DNA from: Candidatus Faecivivens stercoravium
GTDB taxonomy: Bacteria > Bacillota > Clostridia > Oscillospirales > Ruminococcaceae
Length of the DNA: 10,118 nt
NCBI GenBank assembly: GCA_018712425.1
Contig: DVHA01000093.1
Span: forward strand, 1 to 10,118
Reading direction: 5' to 3'
Shown: piece after piece, positions 4,846 to 10,118 of the stretch
Position numbering within the stretch: position 1 is the stretch's first letter
Layout: each line of letters begins with the position of its first letter
The notes under the pieces: generated by a model
Database searches by the model: none
Told to the model about the DNA's origin: nothing
The model's input: the letters and a program-made list of their open reading frames with translations, nothing else
Program-made: the position numbers and the translations under genes

Positions 4846-7467
4846 TTACTGCATGGCTTCAATCGATTCGAGGATCTTCTGCATCCGGTCCTGGGCACGG
4901 GCCAGCTTGGCCTTTTCGTTGTTGACGACCTTTTCGGGCGCCTTGGAGACAAACTCGGTGTTACTAAGCTTGCGGGAGATCATGTCGATATCCTTCTGGC
5001 AGGCCTCCTGCTCCTTGTGGAGCCGCGCCAGCTCCTTCTCCTTGTCGATCAGCTCGCCCATCGGCAGGAAGAGCTTGGCCGACTCGGTGACGCCGATGGC
5101 GGCATTCTCAATCGAAACGCTCTCTCCCACCGTCACGTCGGAAGCTGAGCAGAGCCGTTCAAAGAACGCCTTGCCCTTTTCAAAGGTATCGGTGTAAGAG
5201 GTCTCAATATAGAGGTGGGCCTTGCGGGAAGGCGGGACGTTTTTCTCGGTGCGGATGTTCCGGACCGCTTTGATGGCGTTCATAATCCGCTCGAATTCCT
5301 CTTCCTCTTTGGCGAAGCAGAGGTTCTCATCATATACCGGATAGGACGCCAGCATGATCGTCTCGCAGTCGTTCGGGATCGCCTGCCAGATTTCCTCGGT
5401 GATAAACGGCATAAACGGGTGTAAGAGCCGCAGGATGCCGCTCATGACGAAGACCAGCACCTTCTGGGCGTTCAGGGAGGCCTCCCCGCCGGCGTTTAAC
5501 CGGGATTTGGAGATCTCGATATACCAGTCGCAGAAGACGTCCCAGATAAAGTCGTAGACGTTCTGGGAGGCGACGCCCAGCTCATAGTGGTCGAGGTTGT
5601 CGTTTACCGTCTTGACCGTCTGGTTGTACTTGTTCAGCAGCCACTTGTCCTCCATCTCGAGGGTTTCCGGCAGCTCCGGCTTCTCGATTTCATCCGAAAG
5701 GTTCATCAGGATAAACCGGGAGGCGTTCCAGAGCTTGTTGGCGAAGTTGCGGGCGGCCTTGACCTTGTCATCCGAGTAGCGCATGTCGTTCCCGGGGCTG
5801 GTGCCGTTGGCCAGCATAAACCGCAGCGCGTCGGCGCCGTACTCGTCGATGACCTGCAGCGGGTCGATGCCGTTGCCGAGGGATTTACTCATCTTCCGCC
5901 CCTGGCTGTCCCGGACGAGGCCGTGGATAAAGATGTCCGAGAAGGGCTTCCTGCCGGTGTACTCCAGCCCGGAGAAGATCATCCGCGAGACCCAGAAGGT
6001 GATGATGTCGTAACCGGTGACCAGCGTGCTGGTGGGATAGAAATACTTGAGGTCCGGGGTTTCATCCGGCCAGCCGAGGGTCGAGAAAGGCCAGAGGGCC
6101 GAGCTGAACCAGGTGTCGAGGGTGTCGGGGTCCTGGCGCATCGGACGCCCGCACTTCGGGCAGACGGGGTTTTTGTCCAGCGTGACGACCGTCTCGCCGC
6201 AGTCGTCGCAGTAGAAGGCCGGGATCCGGTGGCCCCACCAGAGCTGGCGGGAGATGCACCAGTCGCGGATGTTCTCCATCCAGTGGAAGTAGTTCTTGTT
6301 AAACCGCTCGGGGATAAACCGGACGTCGCCGCTCCGGACCGCCTCGATCGCCGGGGCAGCCAGATCCTTCATCGCGACGAACCACTGGAGGGAGACCCGC
6401 GGCTCGACGGTGGTGTGGCAGCGCTGGCAGGTGCCGACCGAGTGGGTGTAGGGTTCCACCCGGACAAGGAAGCCCTGTTCTTCGAGGTCCTTCACAATCG
6501 CCTTCCGGGCTTCGTACCGGTCCATGCCGGCGTATTTCGGGTAGTCGTCAACAATGTGGGCGTCGTCGGTCATGACGTTGATCACCTCAAGGTTATGCCG
6601 CAGCCCCACCTCATAGTCGTTCGGGTCGTGGGCAGGGGTGATCTTGACGACGCCGGTGCCGAAGTCCTTTTCGACATACTCGTCGGCGATGACCGGGATT
6701 TCCCGCCCGACCAGCGGCAGGATGAGCGTCTTGCCGATCACGTCCTTATACCGCTCGTCCTCCGGGTTGACGGCGACGGCGGTATCGCCCAGCAGCGTCT
6801 CCGGACGGGTGGTGGCCAGCTCCAGATAGCCGGAGCCGTCCTTAAAGGGGTAGCGCAGGTGCCAGAAGGAACCGGGCTGGTCCTCATAGACCACCTCGAC
6901 GTCGGAGATGGAGGTGAGGCAGTGGGGGCACCAGTTGATCATCCGCTTACCGCGGTAGATGAGGCCCTTTTTATAGAGGCGCATGAAGACTTCCTGCACC
7001 GCCTTGGAGCAGCCTTCGTCCATCGTAAACCGTTCCCGGGTCCAGTCGCAGGAGGAACCGAGCTTCCGCAGCTGCTTGACAATCCGCCCGCCGTACTGCT
7101 TTTTCCAGTCCCAGGCGCGCTCGAGGAAGCCGTCCCGCCCGACGTCGTCTTTGCTGAGCCCTTCTTCCCGCATCGCCTCGACGATCTTCGCTTCGGTCGC
7201 GATCGAGGCGTGGTCGGTGCCGGGGACCCAGAGGGTGCAGTAGCCCTGCATCCGCTTCCAGCGGATCAGGATGTCCTGCAAGGTGTTGTCCACCGCGTGG
7301 CCCATATGCAGCTGGCCGGTGATGTTGGGCGGCGGCATCACGATGGAATAGGGGGTCTTGTTTTCGTCGATCTGGGGGGTAAAGTACCCTTTTTCTTCCC
7401 AGTTCTGATAGATGCGGTCCTCAAATTCCTTGGGGTTGTACATCTTTTCCAGTTGTTTGCGCGGCAT
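4846..7467 (-). CDS. valS: Valine--tRNA ligase
   Basis: This is a class I aminoacyl-tRNA synthetase of 873 residues, close to the usual 880, that attaches valine to tRNA-Val in the cytosol. PPPNITGQLHMGH at 46-57 is the ATP-binding HIGH region and GRKMSKS at 523-529 the KMSKS loop. The CP1 editing domain, which clears Thr-tRNA-Val, spans about 200-345 with TTRPETLLGDTAV and GTGVVKITPAHDPND. Cys pairs at 347/350 and at 420/423 and 436/439 look like zinc sites. RDWCISRQLWWGHRIP (401-416) is typical of ValS. The C-terminal 70 residues form the tRNA-binding coiled coil. The start at ATG 7467 has AAGGAAGG upstream; an upstream extension to 7635 would run through hairpin DNA. No T-box or clear promoter precedes it, so transcription may come from rqcH. 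Confidence 0.98.
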   Translation of the reverse strand: MPRKQLEKMYNPKEFEDRIYQNWEEKGYFTPQIDENKTPYSIVMPPPNITGQLHMGHAVDNTLQDILIRWKRMQGYCTLWVPGTDHASIATEAKIVEAMREEGLSKDDVGRDGFLERAWDWKKQYGGRIVKQLRKLGSSCDWTRERFTMDEGCSKAVQEVFMRLYKKGLIYRGKRMINWCPHCLTSISDVEVVYEDQPGSFWHLRYPFKDGSGYLELATTRPETLLGDTAVAVNPEDERYKDVIGKTLILPLVGREIPVIADEYVEKDFGTGVVKITPAHDPNDYEVGLRHNLEVINVMTDDAHIVDDYPKYAGMDRYEARKAIVKDLEEQGFLVRVEPYTHSVGTCQRCHTTVEPRVSLQWFVAMKDLAAPAIEAVRSGDVRFIPERFNKNYFHWMENIRDWCISRQLWWGHRIPAFYCDDCGETVVTLDKNPVCPKCGRPMRQDPDTLDTWFSSALWPFSTLGWPDETPDLKYFYPTSTLVTGYDIITFWVSRMIFSGLEYTGRKPFSDIFIHGLVRDSQGRKMSKSLGNGIDPLQVIDEYGADALRFMLANGTSPGNDMRYSDDKVKAARNFANKLWNASRFILMNLSDEIEKPELPETLEMEDKWLLNKYNQTVKTVNDNLDHYELGVASQNVYDFIWDVFCDWYIEISKSRLNAGGEASLNAQKVLVFVMSGILRLLHPFMPFITEEIWQAIPNDCETIMLASYPVYDENLCFAKEEEEFERIMNAIKAVRNIRTEKNVPPSRKAHLYIETSYTDTFEKGKAFFERLCSASDVTVGESVSIENAAIGVTESAKLFLPMGELIDKEKELARLHKEQEACQKDIDMISRKLSNTEFVSKAPEKVVNNEKAKLARAQDRMQKILESIEAMQ

Positions 7468-7787
7468 GAATCTCTTCCTTCCTTTTTTATATGGGTTTAG
7501 CCTTTCACAAGGCGGAATGGCGTAACGGTCACGGAATTTTTTCGTGTCACAATCAAAAAACGTACCGAGCGACCATGGGCTTCCGAAGACCGGCCTTCCA
7601 CGGCCGGTCTCACGCGGTGGGTACGGGCATCCCACACCGCGTCGAACAGCGGGTCCAGGGCCCGCGAGGGTCCTGGTCCATCCAAGTGAAACTTGGTCCC
7701 ATCCAAGGGGAACCCTTGGTCGCTGCCTTAAGGGCAGCGAAATAAACAGTCAATGACACAAAAATGATTCCGCGATAACACCCCGGC
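7468..7787. repeat. rqcH-valS intergenic region with six tandem hairpins
   Basis: Within 7587-7739 there are six adjacent inverted repeats: AGACCGGCC/GGCCGGTCT (7587-7610); ACGCGGTG/CACCGCGT (7612-7642); CCAGGGCCC with GGGTCCTGG (7655-7676, one G-U); CCAAGT/ACTTGG (7682-7696); CCAAGGG/CCCTTGG (7703-7719); CGCTGCC/GGCAGCG (7721-7739). Two have the loop GAA and share the direct repeat TGGTCC(C)ATCCAAG. None is followed by a proper U-tract, and a TTTTTT at 7560-7555 is too far from a stem. There is no T-box core or convincing promoter. It could stabilise or process a joint rqcH-valS mRNA. Confidence 0.6.
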
Positions 7788-9551
7788 TTATTTCACCAGC
7801 ATCCCCTCGACCTTTTCCTCGTCCGGCGTGATATAGAGGACGAAGTAGTGGTCGAAGATGACCATACCGGGTTTGGCGGCGGCGGGTTTGCGGACCTGCC
7901 GCGCCTCGATATACTGAACCGGCACCAACGCGGCGTTGCGGGCCCGGGAATTGTAGGCGGCAATCATCGCCGCCTCCTCGATCGTCCGGTCGGGGATGTC
8001 GTTCATCGGCGTCCCGCGGGCCTCGAGGATGACGTGGGAACCGGGGAACCCCTGGGTATGGAACCAGATGTCGTCCGGCCGGGCGGTTTTGAGGGTCAGC
8101 TTGTCGTTCTGCTTGTTGTTTCGCCCGCACCAGATGGTGTACCCGTCGGAGGAGCGGTATTGGAGCGGCGGCAGCGCCTTGACGAACTTGCTGTTTTTGG
8201 CGGTGTAGTGCTTTAAATACCCCTGTTCCGACAGCTCCTGCCGGATTTCCAAGAGTTCGCTCTCCCCCGCCGTCCGGGAGACGGCGTCGTAGACCGAGTC
8301 GATGTAGGCCTGCTCCTCCTTTGCCTCCTCGATAAACCCGGTCAGCAGCTTTTCGGCGGTCGCCGCCTTTCGGTATTCCTTATAGTACTTCTGGGCGTTC
8401 TGCACCGGCGTCAGGGCGGGGTCCAGGTAGATGGTCCGGGGGGCGCCGTCGTGGTAGAAGTCCTCGACCGTCACCTTCTTGTCCCCCTTCTGGATCATAT
8501 AGAGGTAAGAGGACAGCAGGTCGCCCTGCTCTTTGAGGGTCTCCCGGTTGGCGCAGCTTTTCAGCTCCTCGGTTTGGAGGGCGATCTTGCGGGTCAGCCG
8601 GTCGCTGATGGTGGAGAGGAGCTTTAACAGGTCGCTGCTCCGCTGCTTCATCCGCTCCATCCGGCTCCGTTCGGAGTAAAAGGCGTCCAGCGTCTCGCTG
8701 GCCGTCGGATAAGCCCGGGGGGTGTAGAGGCTGCCGTACTGCCGGAGGGGGATGAAGGAAAATTCCTTCGGCCGCCCCGATTCTTCGCAGAGGACGGTGT
8801 ACGCCCCGCCGCCGTCCAGCTCACCCTTAAGCTGTTCCAACCGGCCGAAGAGCTTCTGCCAGCCCGCCCCGTCCAGTTCCAGCTTGTTGACGTCCAGCTG
8901 CCCGAAAGCATCGTAGACAATTTCCCGCCCGAGGGTCGGGGAAATCCCTTCATAGGCGGACATGACCGCCTTGGCAAGGTCTGCTCCCTGGGCTGCGAGG
9001 ATAGCCGCCTTCCCCTCCTCTTCGGAGGCGGAGAAGAGGTTTAACTTTCCCTGCCCCGGCGGCGCTTCGTAGACCACCCCCGGCAGGACGGTCCGCACCC
9101 GGCTCATCTCCGGGTCGACCCGCTTGATGGAATCCAGCACCTTCCCGTCGCCGCCGATGACGATGATGTTGGAATATCGGCCCATGATTTCAACCGCGAC
9201 GGTGATGGTCACCGGGTCGCCCAGCTCGTTCCGGGTGTCGAAGTCGAGGTAGAGCACCCGGTCCATCCCCAGCTGCCGCACCGCCGTCAGCTTCGCCCCC
9301 GAAAGGTGCTTGCGCAGCAGCATACAGAACATCGGCGGGGATTTCGGGTTCTCGATCTCCAGGGCGGTAAAATGGATCCGGGGGGAATCGGCCCCGGCCG
9401 ACATTAACAGCTTGCCCGACCAGCCGCGGGAACGCAGCAGCAGGCAGATTTCCTCCCGCGAAGGCTCGTAAATCCGGTCAATCCGGCTGCCCAGGGCCTT
9501 CTCTTCAATCTCGTTTTTGATTGTATGGAGAAACGCGCCGTCCAGCGCCAT
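7788..9551 (-). CDS. rqcH: Ribosome quality control protein RqcH (NFACT family)
   Basis: A 587-residue protein covering the whole family. RqcH binds the 50S subunit carrying a stalled peptidyl-tRNA and recruits tRNA-Ala to add C-terminal alanine tails that mark the nascent chain for proteolysis (known for Bacillus subtilis). NFACT-N lies at about 1-270. The residues needed for tailing in B. subtilis appear at the same numbers: Asp97-Arg98 (GMDRVL) and Glu121-Ile122-Met123 (EIMGRYSN). A coiled-coil arm spans roughly 285-440. NFACT-R begins near 465 with YTIWCGRNNKQND and PGSHVIL (residues 503-509). Older databases call this fibronectin-binding protein FbpA. ATG 9551 has AAAGGAGA 8 nt upstream; an upstream frame to 9590 is inside the leader terminator. 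A T-box leader precedes it and valS follows. Confidence 0.96.
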   Translation of the reverse strand: MALDGAFLHTIKNEIEEKALGSRIDRIYEPSREEICLLLRSRGWSGKLLMSAGADSPRIHFTALEIENPKSPPMFCMLLRKHLSGAKLTAVRQLGMDRVLYLDFDTRNELGDPVTITVAVEIMGRYSNIIVIGGDGKVLDSIKRVDPEMSRVRTVLPGVVYEAPPGQGKLNLFSASEEEGKAAILAAQGADLAKAVMSAYEGISPTLGREIVYDAFGQLDVNKLELDGAGWQKLFGRLEQLKGELDGGGAYTVLCEESGRPKEFSFIPLRQYGSLYTPRAYPTASETLDAFYSERSRMERMKQRSSDLLKLLSTISDRLTRKIALQTEELKSCANRETLKEQGDLLSSYLYMIQKGDKKVTVEDFYHDGAPRTIYLDPALTPVQNAQKYYKEYRKAATAEKLLTGFIEEAKEEQAYIDSVYDAVSRTAGESELLEIRQELSEQGYLKHYTAKNSKFVKALPPLQYRSSDGYTIWCGRNNKQNDKLTLKTARPDDIWFHTQGFPGSHVILEARGTPMNDIPDRTIEEAAMIAAYNSRARNAALVPVQYIEARQVRKPAAAKPGMVIFDHYFVLYITPDEEKVEGMLVK

Positions 9552-9571
9552 CAAAATCTCTCCTTTCCTGG

Positions 9572-9615
9572 AAAAACAAAACGCCCCCAAAGAGGTTTCC
9601 CCTCTCTGAAGGCGT
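9572..9615 (-). terminator. T-box-controlled terminator
   Basis: A 15-bp stem (9615-9601 with 9595-9581) with several G-U pairs and the loop GGAAA is followed by TTTGTTTTT. Its 5' arm begins with the ACGCCTTCA that the antiterminator would take up, so the two structures exclude each other. Confidence 0.88.
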
Positions 9616-9850
9616 CAAAACGCGATACCACTTCAGTTCACCGGGCCCTCGCGGCGCCCGGCCTTAGCCAGTACAACTTGATACTGTCCCGCTGTAACAG
9701 GCGGACCTGTCGCAGCCTCATGCGTTTCCGCTTCGGTGCGCCGCTCCGGGGCTACCTTCCCGATCCCGGCGCCCGCTTCCTTTTCAGCTCCCGGAAGCTC
9801 TCTTGTAAGGCCCGCCATGAACGGTACTCTCCCCTTCATCGCATTTACTT
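9572..9850 (-). promoter_or_regulatory. T-box riboswitch leader upstream of rqcH, probably valine-specific
   Basis: A leader with T-box landmarks in order. The 5' side of Stem I, GGGGAGAGTACCG, has the AGTA of the specifier loop (9828-9825). Next come the AGAGAG bulge and a stem CTTCC/GGAAG, and then the specifier strand GGGAAGGTAGCCCC. Stem II/III candidates follow, including CAGTA/TACTG and CCGGGC/GCCCGG. The T-box core GAAGTGGTATCGCG is at 9634-9621. The antiterminator would pair TGAAG with CTTCA. The specifier is GUA (Val, 9755-9753) or, one base over, GGU (Gly). UGGU in the core requires A73, as in tRNA-Val; the tRNA-Gly here has U73. valS lies downstream, which also favours Val. Uncharged tRNA would allow read-through. 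Confidence 0.85.
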
Positions 9851-9856
9851 GTGATT

Positions 9857-9886
9857 AGTCTAGCACAAACCGATTGGATTTGTCAA
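9857..9886 (-). promoter_or_regulatory. Promoter of the T-box/rqcH transcript
   Basis: Minus-strand TTGACA (9886-9881), an 18-nt spacer and TAGACT (9862-9857) with an extended TGC. The predicted start near 9850 is just before Stem I. Confidence 0.7.
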
Positions 9887-9905
9887 GGGGTTTCGGGCGG
9901 AATTT

Positions 9906-9934
9906 GGATTATACCGCAAACGCGCGGTATATCC
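9906..9934 (-). terminator. Hairpin past the YebC-family gene, possible weak terminator
   Basis: TATACCGC pairs with GCGGTATA, extended by GGA/TCC past a bulged T. It lies 6 nt after the stop at 9940. The minus-strand tail is AAATTCC with no U-run, so termination is doubtful. Confidence 0.4.
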
Positions 9935-9939
9935 AGTCC

Positions 9940-10118
9940 TTACGCCTCTTCCTCGTCTGCCCGTTCCCAGTTGTGCCAGACGTTCTGGACGTCGTCATTC
10001 TCCTCGAGCTTCTCCAGCAACAGCCCCATCATCTTGATCTGGTCGGGGTCGGTCAGGGTAACGTAGTTGTTCGGGACCATCTGGACCTCAGCGGTATCAA
10101 AGGTATACCCCTTGCCCT
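9940..10118 (-). CDS. YebC/PmpR/TACO1-family protein (partial, C-terminus only)
   Basis: The last 59 residues are visible, ending at TAA 9940-9942; the start is beyond the window. The segment MVPNNYVTLTDPDQIKMMG followed by LLLEKLEENDDVQNVWHNWE is the conserved C-terminal end of the YebC family (full length about 240). Members were first described as DNA-binding regulators. Bacterial YebC and mitochondrial TACO1 are now also linked to easing translation through proline-rich or stalling stretches. Its position next to rqcH puts two translation-stalling factors side by side, though rqcH has its own promoter and T-box. The acidic tail ADEEEA follows the conserved core. Confidence 0.9.
   Translation of the reverse strand, partial: GKGYTFDTAEVQMVPNNYVTLTDPDQIKMMGLLLEKLEENDDVQNVWHNWERADEEEA

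Noticed and set aside
4841..5197. Plus-strand frames over the 3' end of valS
   Set aside because: They are antisense to the valS C-terminal coiled coil, with no start signals or motifs.
5587..7500. A 637-residue open frame on the plus strand opposite valS
   Set aside because: It lies wholly antisense to a well-supported valS, has no family resemblance, and is rich in V, D, G and P as expected from GC-rich antisense frames.
7612..7642. A second T-box core upstream of valS, suggested by ACCCACCGCGT
   Set aside because: The TGGNACCGCG order is absent, the bases form part of a long hairpin, and no Stem I or terminator accompanies it.
7497..7706. A 69-residue minus-strand frame between rqcH and valS
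   Set aside because: It is made of hairpin repeats, lacks a good ribosome site and resembles no family I know. A leader peptide is possible but unsupported.
9633..9839. A 68-residue minus-strand frame inside the T-box leader
   Set aside because: The bases are explained by Stem I, Stem II/III and the T-box core; a peptide there has no support.

Overview
The window looks like a chromosomal segment of a moderately GC-rich Firmicute of the class Clostridia, probably near Oscillospiraceae/Ruminococcaceae. The reasons are a double-domain BadF/HgdC-type acyl-CoA dehydratase activase, an RqcH (NFACT) protein, a T-box leader, CCA-encoding tRNA genes and hairpin-rich intergenic DNA. The genus is inferred from gene content only. 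Every convincing gene lies on the minus strand, so the window is described from right to left, in the direction of transcription.

Right end (10118-9500): the C-terminus of a YebC/PmpR/TACO1-family protein, then a promoter and a T-box riboswitch with its terminator. The T-box leads into rqcH (9551-7788). After a 320-bp gap filled with small hairpins comes valS (7467-4846), which ends at a strong hairpin terminator. The gap contains no T-box and no clear promoter. The T-box has a candidate GUA specifier and a UGGU acceptor-pairing element, so it may be valine-responsive and serve both rqcH and valS.

Middle (4622-3480): two tandem consensus sigma-A promoters drive a six-gene tRNA array, in transcription order Gly(UCC), Arg(UCU), His(GUG), Gln(UUG), Gln(CUG), Gln(CUG). 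The two Gln(CUG) genes are identical, and the array ends in an intrinsic terminator. Just beyond it lies a decayed tRNA-Gln with its own terminator at the same 3-nt spacing, inside a run of hairpins with no gene.

Left (3378-1): first, a 343-residue XRE-type regulator fused to seven 15-16-residue Cys-containing repeats that look like a beta-solenoid. Then a gene-free, repeat-like stretch. Last, a two-gene operon: a TetR-family regulator whose promoter holds a GACCA-N2-TGGTC dyad, overlapping by 4 bp (ATGA) a large 2-hydroxyacyl-CoA dehydratase activase that runs off the left edge.

The main points for a second look are the T-box ahead of rqcH-valS, the tRNA-Gln remnant or att-like scar, the HTH/solenoid fusion, and the two hairpin arrays. 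I found no CRISPR array, transposase, phage gene or defence system.
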